The notes under the pieces were generated by a model that saw only the letters and a program-made list of their open reading frames with translations, ran no database searches and had not been told where the DNA came from. A stretch of 64,000 nt of DNA from JANQTF01 sp041741415. Its GTDB lineage: Bacteria > Bacteroidota > Bacteroidia > J057. A program made the translations under genes and the position numbers. Every line of letters begins with the position of its first letter. The stretch's first letter is position 1. The stretch covers positions 1 through 64,000 of the forward strand of contig JBGSKC010000033.1 of the NCBI GenBank assembly GCA_041741415.1. The letters are read 5' to 3'. Below are positions 51,501 through 60,575 of the stretch, piece after piece.

Positions 51501-53657
51501 ATGTACGATATTATCGAGCTGAATAATCATGACATCTCCAAACTTCAGGAGATTGCCAAGCGGCTGAAGATTGACGAACACCAAAAGCTAGGTAAGCAAG
51601 ACTTGATTTTCAAAATTCTTGATATCCAGGCTATTATGCCGGAAAAAGTCGTTGCCGAACTAAAGAAAGATGACGTTTCCAACTCCCCAAAACGTCCTTT
51701 TACGCCCTTAGCAGGCCCGGAAGCAGGCGAAGAGCAGGAAGACAGGGAAGAGGAAAAACCTTCTCCCCGTCGCAGAGCACGAAAAGCCAAAGATGAGGAG
51801 GAGGATGCCACGCAAGAACCTGAACAGGTGGCTCCTGTGACTGAAGAGCCAGCGGCCGAAGAGCCAAAAAAGGCCACAAGAGGCCGCAGGAAGAAAGAAG
51901 ATAGCCTCAGTAGTGCAGTAGGCAGGGTATTTTCTCCCAGGTCTCGTGACAACCAGCCAGAAGAAGCTGAAGCGCAACAACCTGTGAACCAGGATGACGA
52001 CCAGGGTCAAGATTCAATGTATAGCCCGGACCGAAACGACGATAGCGGCGAAGCCACGGGCCAGGATGACGTTTCCGCCGAAGGCCAGGATGATGCCAAA
52101 CCGGAAGCACCTGTTCGCGACCTTCGCAACCGCGATAACCGGGGCAGAGGGGACCTTCGCGACGCCCGCGTAACGCGTCAACTGGAGCGCCGCGATCGCC
52201 CCGACCAACCCAAAGAACAGCAAAGGCCCATTCGCAATGACCGCCAGGACCGCCCTGCTGATCGTAATGACCGCCAGGACCGCCCCGAGCGAGGTGAGCG
52301 CCAGGACCGCCAGCAACGCCCGGAGCGCAATGACAGGCCCGAGCGCCAGGAGCAACAACGCCCCGAACGCAACGACAGAATGCCGCGTGGCGACCGCCCC
52401 GAGCGCCAGGATCGACCAGACAGGCAAGACCGTCCTGACCGCCAGGACCGCCCCGAACGCCAGGATCGCCCCGAGCGCATAGAAAGACAAGAACGCCCGG
52501 AGCGCCGCCAATCCGAGCCCAGGGTAGAAGTCCCGGATCTCGAAGGAATCGTCTCCAATATCGGCGTACTCGAACTCATACCTGAAGGATATGGATTCCT
52601 TCGTTCGGCAGAATACAATTATTTGTCATCTCCCGACGATATTTACGTCTCCCCTTCCCAGATCAAACTCTTTGGTCTCAAAACTGGCGACACCGTTCAC
52701 GGTTACATTCGCCCGCCCAAGGAAGGAGAACGCTACTTTGCCCTGATCAAGGTCGAAACCATCAACGGCCGCTCGCCAGAAGAAATTCGCGACCGCATTT
52801 TCTTCGACCACCTCACACCGCTTTTCCCAAATCAGCGGTTCCGTTTGTCGAGGCCCAAAGAAAAAGACCTGTCGCTGCGCATCATTGACCTGTTCTCGCC
52901 CATTGGAAAAGGACAAAGGGGCCTCATCGTAGCTCAGCCCAAAACAGGTAAAACCGTTCTGCTGCAAAAAATTGCCAATGCCATTGCGGCCAATCACCCC
53001 GAAGCTTACCTCATCATCCTGCTGATCGATGAGCGCCCCGAGGAAGTGACTGACATGGCCCGCAACGTGAACGCGGAGGTGGTGGCCTCCACTTTCGACG
53101 AACCCGCAGAGCGCCACGTGCAAGTAGCTGATATCGTGCTGGAAAAAGCCAAGCGCATGGTGGAATGTGGCCACGATGTGGTGATTCTGCTCGACTCAAT
53201 CACCCGCCTGGCGCGCGCCCACAACACCAACATGCCAGCCTCCGGCAAAATCCTTTCCGGTGGGGTTGACGCCAACGCCCTCCACAAACCCAAGCGCTTC
53301 TTTGGTGCAGCGCGTAACATCGAACACGGTGGCTCCCTCACCATCCTGGCCACAGCCCTCATCGAAACCGGCTCCAAAATGGATGAGGTGATCTTCGAAG
53401 AGTTCAAGGGAACAGGCAACATGGAGCTTCAGCTTGACCGCCGACTGGCCAACCGCCGCATTTACCCTGCCATTGATGTCACGGCTTCCGGCACGCGCCG
53501 CGAAGACTTGCTGCTCGATCCGCAGGATATTTCCCGCATCTGGCTGCTGCGCAAATTCATGGCCGACATGAACCCCATCGAAGGCATGCAATTCCTCCAG
53601 GAACGCATGTCCAACACGATGGACAACGACGAGTTCCTGCTGTCGATGAACGGCTGA
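51501..53657 (+). CDS. rho: Transcription termination factor Rho with long charged insertion
   Basis: 718 residues against ~420 in E. coli. The Rho_N domain covers 1-50. Residues ~60-340 are low complexity. The first part is Glu/Pro/Lys-rich. Then follow tandem Arg/Asp/Gln/Pro/Glu pentads (RPERQ, DRPDR, RQDRP). The cold-shock RNA-binding domain runs from ~342 (VPDLEGIVSNIGVLELIPEGYGFLR). Walker A AQPKTGKT is at 478-485, followed by VIILLDSITRLARAHN and the R-loop region. Rho is a hexameric RNA translocase that ends transcription. Long disordered insertions are known in Bacteroidota Rho and can promote condensate formation. A terminator follows. Confidence 0.97.
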   Translation: MYDIIELNNHDISKLQEIAKRLKIDEHQKLGKQDLIFKILDIQAIMPEKVVAELKKDDVSNSPKRPFTPLAGPEAGEEQEDREEEKPSPRRRARKAKDEEEDATQEPEQVAPVTEEPAAEEPKKATRGRRKKEDSLSSAVGRVFSPRSRDNQPEEAEAQQPVNQDDDQGQDSMYSPDRNDDSGEATGQDDVSAEGQDDAKPEAPVRDLRNRDNRGRGDLRDARVTRQLERRDRPDQPKEQQRPIRNDRQDRPADRNDRQDRPERGERQDRQQRPERNDRPERQEQQRPERNDRMPRGDRPERQDRPDRQDRPDRQDRPERQDRPERIERQERPERRQSEPRVEVPDLEGIVSNIGVLELIPEGYGFLRSAEYNYLSSPDDIYVSPSQIKLFGLKTGDTVHGYIRPPKEGERYFALIKVETINGRSPEEIRDRIFFDHLTPLFPNQRFRLSRPKEKDLSLRIIDLFSPIGKGQRGLIVAQPKTGKTVLLQKIANAIAANHPEAYLIILLIDERPEEVTDMARNVNAEVVASTFDEPAERHVQVADIVLEKAKRMVECGHDVVILLDSITRLARAHNTNMPASGKILSGGVDANALHKPKRFFGAARNIEHGGSLTILATALIETGSKMDEVIFEEFKGTGNMELQLDRRLANRRIYPAIDVTASGTRREDLLLDPQDISRIWLLRKFMADMNPIEGMQFLQERMSNTMDNDEFLLSMNG

Positions 53658-53680
53658 TCAGGCTCAGCCTGGTAACAATA

Positions 53681-53715
53681 AACGAGGGCGAATCCAAGCC
53701 GGATTCGCCCTCGTT
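53681..53715. terminator. Strong terminator after rho, probably bidirectional
   Basis: A perfect 15-bp stem (AACGAGGGCGAATCC and complement, 5-nt loop). On the plus strand GCATTTTG follows. On the minus strand TTATTGTT follows. It lies between convergent rho and the DUF4249 gene. Confidence 0.88.
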
Positions 53716-53738
53716 GCATTTTGCAGCACCCGGCCGGG

Positions 53739-54527
53739 TTATTCCGCTGTCGCTGCCACGCGGGTGCTGGCATAGACTTGAAAATAGCCGAGGGCGTCGC
53801 CTGTCCAGGGAGAATCAGGGTTGGAAGGAGCTGTACTGGCCGGGCCCAGAGACTGGCCTGTGATGTCGGCGAGATCGGACAGGGTCTGGTAAGTATCCTG
53901 CGTAACAAAGCGCAAATCGAACACCCAGGGATCCCCTTTCTCCATTCTTACCTGAGGCAGCACCAAACTACTGGCAGTCATGGCATTAGGCCCTGGCAAA
54001 TACAGGCTAATGTCTTCGGGAAAGGCTTGCCTGCTGCCTGCTGCCTGAATGTAAGGCTTCATTCCTTCAGGATTGTCAAAATAAAACACTGGCTGATAGG
54101 TGTTTCCCGCCTGCGGGCCGGAAGAAAACAGAAAGGTAACCGAATCTACGGGTAAGGCTTTCGGCACGGCTGAAACTGCGAGGAAGGATTGATCTTCCGC
54201 CCTGATAATCAGCGTATACTGGCTGGCAGAACCCGCAGGAAGGGAGGAGAGAGTATAATGCCCGGCAGCGGTCTCGGGCAGCAGCCATTCGTTGCCGTTG
54301 TCATCTGAAAGAAGAACCTCAGCCCCGGTCACAAAAGGATAGGTGCCAGGGTTGGTATAGCTTCCCGACCGGCTGATCCTGACTGAAATATGTCCTTCGT
54401 CGGCGGCGAGTACGGCTTCTATGACAACGCGGGGACTGGTGTCGTTGAGATCCAGCTCGATCACTTCGGTGCAGGCAGAGGCCCACAAGGTGGTGAGCAG
54501 GAGGAGGAGGAAGGCAGGTCTGTTCAT
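53739..54527 (-). CDS. DUF4249 domain lipoprotein
   Basis: 262 residues from ATG 54527, which starts a lipoprotein signal (MNRPAFLLLLLTTLWASAC). Two earlier in-frame ATGs (54593, 54614) give no signal. DUF4249 pattern: CTEVIELDLNDTSPRVVIEAVLAADEGHISVRISRSGSYTNP, then a carboxypeptidase-regulatory-like strand set with LSSLPAGSASQYTLIIRAEDQSFLAVSAVPKALPVDSVTF. These proteins are almost always encoded beside a TonB-dependent receptor, as here (69 bp downstream of it). They are thought to be surface partners of the transporter. The ligand is unknown. Confidence 0.85.
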   Translation of the reverse strand: MNRPAFLLLLLTTLWASACTEVIELDLNDTSPRVVIEAVLAADEGHISVRISRSGSYTNPGTYPFVTGAEVLLSDDNGNEWLLPETAAGHYTLSSLPAGSASQYTLIIRAEDQSFLAVSAVPKALPVDSVTFLFSSGPQAGNTYQPVFYFDNPEGMKPYIQAAGSRQAFPEDISLYLPGPNAMTASSLVLPQVRMEKGDPWVFDLRFVTQDTYQTLSDLADITGQSLGPASTAPSNPDSPWTGDALGYFQVYASTRVAATAE

Positions 54528-54595
54528 GGAAGGAAAGATGAAAGGGTTGATCCTTGAAAAGAGGGAAGCGTGGTTTTGAATGCTGCTGTTCATGA

Positions 54596-56899
54596 TCAGA
54601 AGTTGAAATTCCATGTTACCGAGGGCACCCAGCGGAAGAGGTAGGTCTTCACGATTTCAGTGGTGCCAGGTTGTGTTTCACTTTCCTGAAAGTCAATGGA
54701 GTAGGCATTTTTTTGCCCATACACGTTGTACAGGGAAAAATTCCAGCTTCCGCGGGGGTCTTTGCCGAAATAGGTGGCACTCAGGTCGAGACGGTGGTAA
54801 TCGGGCATGCGGTAGCCATTTCGCTCGGTGTAAAGCGGCACCACGCTTCCATTGAGTTCATAGCTGCCGCTGGGAAAAGTAACAGCGTTGCCGGTGTAGT
54901 AGACAAAGCTGCCCGAGAAGCTCCACGCGGGGCTTGGATCATACATCGCCACAACTGAAAGCTCATGAATCCGATCCTGCCGGGCCGGAAAAACCTCGCC
55001 ATCGTTAATCCCATCAAACTGGCGCAGGCTTCGTGACCAAGTATAGCCAACCCAGCCCGTGAGCTTGCCCGCCGTTTTTTGCACCAGCAACTCCACGCCA
55101 TAGGCTGTTCCGCTGCCGAAAGCGAGCTGGGTTTCCACGGTTTCATCCGGCAGGAGCTGAGCCCCGTTCTGGTATTCGATCTGGTTTTGGAGGGCCTTAT
55201 AATAGGTTTCCACCGACCATTCATAGGCTCCTTTGCCAAAGGTCTGGAAGTAACCGAGGGAAATCTGATCTGAAATTTCAGGCTCCACAAGCTCGCTGGA
55301 TGGAATCCAGACATCAGTGGGCGTGGTGGTAGTCGCGTTGGACAGCAAATGGATATACTGCCTGTTGCGGGAATAGGAGGCTTTGATGGATTGGGTGGGC
55401 TGAAGCACGAAACTGGCAGACAAGCGGGGCTCCAGGCCGCCATACTGTTTGATTACCTCTCCAGACCCATACTCAGCAGAATCCACCACACTCCCTTCCC
55501 CGTCATATTCATACACCGTTCCCGGACCCAGCACAGTGAAGGCAGAGGCCCTGAGGCCATAATTGACCCGGAAGCGGTCGGTTGGCACCCATTCGTGAGA
55601 CAGGTAGGCTGCGGATTCAAGGGCATAGCGCTGAGGCAGCGAAGAAGGATCCACAGGGCTGTTTTCCTCTTCCACAGAAACCGCTCCCGGAACAAACTGG
55701 TGATAGATTGCATTCACCCCCATTTTCACTGTGTTTTGCTGATTGGGGTACCAGCTCAGGTCTTCTTTCCAGTTCCAGTCCCGGATGCCGGAACTCACCT
55801 TCAGCCCGGCTGCATCAAGGTTGAATGCATAGTCGTAGTCGCTGTAAATCAACGTGCTGTTGAGAAACAACTGGTTGTTGAACAGGTGGTTCCAGCGCAG
55901 GGTGGCAGTCGAATTCCCCCAGTCGATCCCAAACTGGTCCTGAAACCCAAACACATCGCGGCCGAGATACCCCGACAAAAACACCTGATCGCGGGTGCCA
56001 AGCCGGTAATTGGCCTTCATGTTCAGGTCGTAAAAATACAGCTGTGAGGAGGACAAGGCAGAATCGGATGACAAGGCCAGAAAGGCATCGGCGTATGTTC
56101 GCCGGGCCGACACGATGAAGGAACCTTGCTCAGGCACAATGGGACCTTCGAAGGTGAGGCGGGAAGAAATGAGCCCAAGCCCGCCTGAGAGATGATAATC
56201 CTTGCTGTTGCCGTCTTTCATGCGAATGTCCAGTGCACTCGACAAGCGCCCGCCATATTCGGCTGGCATGTTGCCTTTGTATAGCTTCATGCTTTTGATG
56301 GCATCGCCATTGAACACCGAGAAAAAGCCCAGCAAATGGCTCGGATTGTACACCGGTGCCTCATCCAGCAAAATGAGGTTCTGGTCGGCCCCGCCGCCCC
56401 TGACAAAAAATCCGGAGTTCCCTTCTCCTGCAGATTTGACTCCGGGCAACAGCTGGATTGTTTTCAAAATATCTGTCTCGCCCATGAGCACAGGCACCTT
56501 TTTGATCATGTCCATGCTCAGGGCATTTACCCCCATTTCAGTGGAGGAAACATGCTCCCCGGCCCGGTTGGCCATGATGATTACCTCTTCAGTCCGGCTG
56601 TTTTGTGGAAAGAGTTCATGGCGTATGCTGACAGAATGAGCGAGGTCAATCAGCAGGCTGTCGGTTTGGTAACCCACGTACCGAATTTCGATCCAGTGTT
56701 TGCCGGGCGGAAGGGTGAGCGAGAAAAAGCCGTATTCGTTGGAATAGGCCCCTGCCTTCAGGGCGGGAGCGGCGATGGTGGCACCAATCATGGATTCACC
56801 GGTTTCGGCATCCAGCACATAGCCGCTGAGGGTGGATGTTTGCGCAGAAAGCCCCCAGGAGAGAAGCCAGCAGCAGAAAAATAGCGTGAGATGTTTCAT
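54596..56899 (-). CDS. TonB-dependent receptor with CarboxypepD-regulatory-like N-terminal domain
   Basis: 767 residues from ATG 56899 (MKHLTLFFCCWLLSWGLSAQ, signal). Residues 22-105 are a carboxypeptidase-regulatory-like domain (LSGYVLDAETGESMIGATIAA). The plug follows (DILKTIQLLPGV, GGGADQNLILLDEAPVYNPSHLLGF), and then a 22-strand barrel ending in Phe (SVTWNFNF). The plug has the short FeoB-associated/CirA-like look rather than a SusC-type one. It imports a substrate across the outer membrane using TonB energy. The DUF4249 lipoprotein is its partner. The substrate is not deducible. Confidence 0.92.
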   Translation of the reverse strand: MKHLTLFFCCWLLSWGLSAQTSTLSGYVLDAETGESMIGATIAAPALKAGAYSNEYGFFSLTLPPGKHWIEIRYVGYQTDSLLIDLAHSVSIRHELFPQNSRTEEVIIMANRAGEHVSSTEMGVNALSMDMIKKVPVLMGETDILKTIQLLPGVKSAGEGNSGFFVRGGGADQNLILLDEAPVYNPSHLLGFFSVFNGDAIKSMKLYKGNMPAEYGGRLSSALDIRMKDGNSKDYHLSGGLGLISSRLTFEGPIVPEQGSFIVSARRTYADAFLALSSDSALSSSQLYFYDLNMKANYRLGTRDQVFLSGYLGRDVFGFQDQFGIDWGNSTATLRWNHLFNNQLFLNSTLIYSDYDYAFNLDAAGLKVSSGIRDWNWKEDLSWYPNQQNTVKMGVNAIYHQFVPGAVSVEEENSPVDPSSLPQRYALESAAYLSHEWVPTDRFRVNYGLRASAFTVLGPGTVYEYDGEGSVVDSAEYGSGEVIKQYGGLEPRLSASFVLQPTQSIKASYSRNRQYIHLLSNATTTTPTDVWIPSSELVEPEISDQISLGYFQTFGKGAYEWSVETYYKALQNQIEYQNGAQLLPDETVETQLAFGSGTAYGVELLVQKTAGKLTGWVGYTWSRSLRQFDGINDGEVFPARQDRIHELSVVAMYDPSPAWSFSGSFVYYTGNAVTFPSGSYELNGSVVPLYTERNGYRMPDYHRLDLSATYFGKDPRGSWNFSLYNVYGQKNAYSIDFQESETQPGTTEIVKTYLFRWVPSVTWNFNF

Positions 56900-56999
56900 A
56901 ACAGTCAACAAAATCGAAGTGGTCGGTAATGATGACTGCAACGCCCTTTTTCAGGGCCTGCCGCATGAAAACATGAATCCGGACATCCGTATTCCTGAA

Positions 57000-58163
57000 T
57001 CAGGACAAGGAAGATTCTTCATTTGCCTGCCGGAATTCGCTGGGGGTTTGGCCTGCGATCTTTTTGAAGGAGGCGTAAAAAGCGGATCGCGAATGAAAGC
57101 CTACCTCCTGGGCAATGGCGTGGATGGTGATGTGGCGATAGGCACTGCTTGTCAGGATTTCCTTCGCAGCTTCCACGCGATGCTGATTGATAAAATCCAT
57201 GAAATTGCGCTCTCCCAGCTCATTGATCACCTGGGAAAGATACCTGGGGTTGGTATGGAGGGCTTCAGCAACCTCTGCCAGGGTGAGGTCGGGCCGAAGA
57301 AACGGCTTTTCCTGGTCCATAAAAGCGAGGAGCCGGTCGAAATAGCGCTGCTTTTGTTCCTGGTCCAGAGGAGAACCTGCATACCTGGGAAGCTCCAGGT
57401 CTTCCTCCTTGTCTGCCAGCAGCGGCTCCGGAAAGCCTGTAAACACTTCCGGAACAAACATCCAGAGAAGCTGAAAGCACAACAGCATGGTGGCAGTGCC
57501 GAGGATAGCATAGGGAGGGTCGGACAAGGGGGCGAAAAAGAGCAGGCTGAACAGGATCGACGCGATGGGCAGCAGCAGCAGGGAAAACACAAACCACAAC
57601 CAGCGGCTATGAAGGTGATCGGAGTAGCTCGCTGCTTGCTTCACGAAGCGGGCATGAGAGCGGAGGGTGCGTGCAGCCAGCCACAGGTAGGTAGCCACAT
57701 GAGTCAGCAGCACCATGGCCATGATTTTTGCAGCAAGCGGCGGGCGAGCCCCCTGCGTAATGAGTGGTTCCCGGGTATTCTCTCCCCCCAACCAGGTCAC
57801 AACCAGGATCGCCACCAACAGGAGAAGCGTGGGAAGCCCGTGCCAGAACTGCCTCCTGCGGAGGGCGAAATCCTTCTGAACAGAGCCCAGGATGTAGAAA
57901 TACACCAGAGGCCCGTAGAGAAAGGAAAACATGCCCATCGCCCGGAACAGCACCCTGTCAAATGGCCTGTCGAGTGCAAAAAGCATCAGCGGAGCCATGA
58001 CGACCATTGTCATTCCAAACAGAATCGCTGCCAGGATCCTCCCCGGCACCTGGTGCCCTCCTTCATTTCGCAGCAACCGGATCAGGGTGAAAACCCCGGC
58101 CCAGGCCCCCAGCACCAGCAGGGCAGAGGGAAAATTGAGCGAAAGGTAGGATCCGGGATTCAT
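57000..58163 (-). CDS. Membrane-anchored AraC-family regulator
   Basis: 387 residues. The first ~235 residues hold about seven hydrophobic helices (FPSALLVLGAWAGVFTLIRLL ... YAILGTATMLLCFQLLWMFVP). The rest is cytoplasmic and ends in an AraC-type double helix-turn-helix (about 280-380: LTLAEVAEALHTNPRYLSQVINEL and TIHAIAQEVGFHSRSAFYASFKKIAGQTPSEFR). Such one-component membrane regulators are common in Bacteroidota. The start overlaps the NUDIX gene's stop by 4 bp, so the two are co-translated. Adjacent to the TonB receptor on the same strand, which makes that operon a possible target. Confidence 0.88.
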   Translation of the reverse strand: MNPGSYLSLNFPSALLVLGAWAGVFTLIRLLRNEGGHQVPGRILAAILFGMTMVVMAPLMLFALDRPFDRVLFRAMGMFSFLYGPLVYFYILGSVQKDFALRRRQFWHGLPTLLLLVAILVVTWLGGENTREPLITQGARPPLAAKIMAMVLLTHVATYLWLAARTLRSHARFVKQAASYSDHLHSRWLWFVFSLLLLPIASILFSLLFFAPLSDPPYAILGTATMLLCFQLLWMFVPEVFTGFPEPLLADKEEDLELPRYAGSPLDQEQKQRYFDRLLAFMDQEKPFLRPDLTLAEVAEALHTNPRYLSQVINELGERNFMDFINQHRVEAAKEILTSSAYRHITIHAIAQEVGFHSRSAFYASFKKIAGQTPSEFRQANEESSLS

Positions 58164-58816
58164 GCTGCCGGGGAGCTTTTTTCCAGATACAGGCAGAGGT
58201 TTAGCAGGCCGTTGGTGTTGGTAATGAGCCTTCTGGCTTCCGGGATGGTAGCCACGTGGGTCCAGATGAATTCATGCTCGTGGTCAAGGCCCGTTTTGCG
58301 GTCGTGGTAGGATTGAATCTGGGCGAGCGGCAGGTGAATTTCAGTAAAATAGAGGTAAATGGATTCATCAGAAGTACCCGTGGAAACGAAATAGGGCTCG
58401 TCGTGGAGGAGGTGCACATCCTTCGCTTCGACCTTCACACCGGTTTCTTCTTCCACTTCTTTGACTGCCACCTCCAGCGGAATGTCTTCCCCATCCACCA
58501 TGCCCGCAACAGGTTCGTAGATCAGGCCGCCGTTGCAAATTCGCCGCTGCTTAACGAGCAATACGAATTTTTCGCCGGTTTCCTCCGCAATCAGCACCAC
58601 CAGCACCGACACAACCTGGCCTTTGAGGAAGCAGATCGGGGGAATGGTGGTTCCTTCGGGGGTGGTGGCGTGGAGCAGAACCAGCGAAAAAAGGGCGTCG
58701 CCATTGTGGCGGTAGCGGGTGTAAATTTCCTCAATGGAGTCTATGCTGAGCCCCTGGGCCAGCAGGTTTTGCTTCCAGCGCAGAAATTTCGGGGAGAGTT
58801 GCAGGGCTTCGTTCAT
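58160..58816 (-). CDS. NUDIX hydrolase
   Basis: 218 residues. Nudix box GMVDGEDIPLEVAVKEVEEETGV fits GX5EX7REUXEEXGU with two conservative changes (E to D, R to K). The acidic metal-binding pair EE is intact. Flanking strands (VSVLVVLIAEETGEKFVLLVKQRR, YEPVAGMVDGE) are like ADP-ribose or nucleoside-diphosphate-sugar pyrophosphatases. It hydrolyses a nucleoside diphosphate linked to X in the cytoplasm with Mg2+. First gene of a two-gene unit with the membrane AraC regulator. Confidence 0.88.
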   Translation of the reverse strand: MNEALQLSPKFLRWKQNLLAQGLSIDSIEEIYTRYRHNGDALFSLVLLHATTPEGTTIPPICFLKGQVVSVLVVLIAEETGEKFVLLVKQRRICNGGLIYEPVAGMVDGEDIPLEVAVKEVEEETGVKVEAKDVHLLHDEPYFVSTGTSDESIYLYFTEIHLPLAQIQSYHDRKTGLDHEHEFIWTHVATIPEARRLITNTNGLLNLCLYLEKSSPAA

Positions 58817-58902
58817 GCGGGTGATGGGTAAAAGAAGAAAAAGGGCCAGACAAAGGTACTACAGACCCGGCAAGGGGCTGGCCTGAACTCGCTAAAAAAA
58901 CG

Positions 58903-58910
58903 TATGTTTG
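58903..58910 (+). promoter_or_regulatory. Candidate -7 box upstream of mltG
   Basis: TATGTTTG is an exact TAnnTTTG match 30 nt before the mltG start. The -33 region (CTGG at 58878-58881, 21 nt away) is a weak match. Confidence 0.45.
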
Positions 58911-58940
58911 CCAGGAAAATATGGCCCGGTTTAATCACAC

Positions 58941-59978
58941 ATGATGAAGCGAAAGTATCTCCTCTGGGGCGTTATTGGTGGCCTCGCTTTGTGCGTGCTG
59001 TTTCTCTACCCGATGTACCAGCGGGTATTTTCCCCGATGGTGGTGACCCCCGGCGGTGAGCCTGCCTCCTTTTTTGTGCCTACAGGCTCCGACTACAAAA
59101 CCGTGGGTGACCTGCTTCAGTCTCAGGGGTTTATCAACAGCATCGAAGGCTTTCACTGGGTGGCGCAGCGAATGAACTACCCCAACACCGTGCGGCCCGG
59201 CCACTACGTCATTTCCAATGGCATGAATGCCCGCGAGTTGGTTACCCTGCTTCGCTCCGGCAGGCAAACGCCTGTCAACTATACCTTCGTTAAGTTTCGC
59301 ACAAAAGAACAACTTGCCGAAACTACTGCCGAAAAGCTGGAGATGGACAAGGAAACCTTGTTGACTCTGCTGAATGACAGAGAGTTTCTGAAGCAACACG
59401 GCGGACTGACCCCGGAAACCGTGATGGCCATTTTCATTCCCAACACCTACGAGTTTTACTGGAATGTGAAGCCGGAGGAGTTTTTCGAGCGAATGTTTGA
59501 TTACTACAAACGCTTCTGGACAGAGGAGCGCAACAACCTGCGGGAGAAAATGAACCTGAGCCGCCTGGAGGTCATTGCACTTGCCTCGATTGTGGAGGAG
59601 GAAACGAACAAAAACGACGAAAAACAGCGGGTGGCAGGCGTTTACCTGAACCGGGTGCGGGAGAGCTGGCCCCTGGAAGCCGACCCCACGGTGAAATACG
59701 CAGTTGGCGACTTCACCATTCGCAGAATTTTGCACGAGCACTTGCAGGTTGATTCTCCCTACAACACCTACCTCTACGCCGGCATTCCGCCCGGCCCGAT
59801 TTGTACGCCCTCCATTCCTTCGATTGACGCCGTGCTCCACGCCGAGCGTCACGACTATATGTTCTTTTGCGCCAAAGCAGATGGCTCGGGATATCATCAT
59901 TTTTCCCGAACCCTCAACGAGCACAATACCTATGCTGCGGAGTATCACCGCCTGCTCAACCAGCAGGGGATCCGGTAG
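58941..59978 (+). CDS. mltG: Endolytic murein transglycosylase MltG
   Basis: 345 residues with an N-terminal membrane anchor (LLWGVIGGLALCVLFLYPMY). A LysM-like segment (about 40-115) is followed by the YceG catalytic domain with IFIPNTYEFYW, LASIVEEETNKNDEK (catalytic Glu219), VAGVYLNRV, DPTVKYA and YLYAGIPPGPICTPS. It cleaves new glycan strands in the inner-membrane/periplasm zone and sets their length. The gene is divergent from the NUDIX gene. The 770-bp gap after it holds two structured RNAs. Confidence 0.96.
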   Translation: MMKRKYLLWGVIGGLALCVLFLYPMYQRVFSPMVVTPGGEPASFFVPTGSDYKTVGDLLQSQGFINSIEGFHWVAQRMNYPNTVRPGHYVISNGMNARELVTLLRSGRQTPVNYTFVKFRTKEQLAETTAEKLEMDKETLLTLLNDREFLKQHGGLTPETVMAIFIPNTYEFYWNVKPEEFFERMFDYYKRFWTEERNNLREKMNLSRLEVIALASIVEEETNKNDEKQRVAGVYLNRVRESWPLEADPTVKYAVGDFTIRRILHEHLQVDSPYNTYLYAGIPPGPICTPSIPSIDAVLHAERHDYMFFCAKADGSGYHHFSRTLNEHNTYAAEYHRLLNQQGIR

Positions 59979-60064
59979 GAAACCGCAGGCTGGCACGGCA
60001 TTTGGTCTTTCAGGAAAAGATCTGGAAAGTCTCGCCTTGGGGGGGAGGCAATCCCTCCTATTCT

Positions 60065-60072
60065 TACCTTTG
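60065..60072 (+). promoter_or_regulatory. Candidate -7 box in the mltG-kinase gap
   Basis: TACCTTTG is an exact TAnnTTTG match. The nearest upstream TTGG (60037-60040) is 24 nt away, slightly too far. It could drive a ~290-nt transcript ending at the first RNA element's terminator. Confidence 0.4.
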
Positions 60073-60284
60073 TTAAATACTTATTCCCGCAGGTATTGTC
60101 AAACAAACCTGCCAATACGCTTATAATTGACCATATATCCGAAAATTACCCACTTTTGATTCTTACCCTTGATTCTGCAATTGCATTCTGTTTGCACCTC
60201 AAATCAGACCGTTCATGCAGCAGGAGCAACCATTTGAACAATCCCGAAAACGAGACCCGAAGCCGCTTGCTATACTTGCAGTGA

Positions 60285-60368
60285 AAGGGCGATAATCCTG
60301 GATTACAAGAGCAAGGGCTAGGGTAGAATCTTCTGTGGACAACAGAATTGATTCCCCTAGTTTTTTTT
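60285..60368 (+). ncRNA. Structured RNA element, copy 1
   Basis: Begins with TAATCCTGGATTA, then CAAGAGCAAGGGC, then a three-part hairpin: CTAGGG/CCCTAG, a TA bulge, GAATC/GATTC, a TT bulge on the other side, and TTCTGT/ACAGAA, closed by a 5-nt loop. Eight Ts follow. The same bulges and stems occur in copy 2 with compensating changes. TATACTTG at 60271 (one base off TAnnTTTG) may be its -7 box. The start coordinate is inferred from that. Confidence 0.6.
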
Positions 60369-60575
60369 GTCCTGTTCACAACACAATTGCGCCCAGGAAA
60401 CTGAACAACTAAGTGAAATTTACGGCCATCTCCCGATTTGAGAATCGGCGAAAAAAAGAAAACCATGCCAGTCTGGCCGTTCACTCATTCAGGAAAGCCA
60501 AACTCCTTCCAGAGATGCCCATTGAGGCAATTTTGCGCAAAAGATCGGCACGGTTTGTGCAAGTTTAACATGCAA

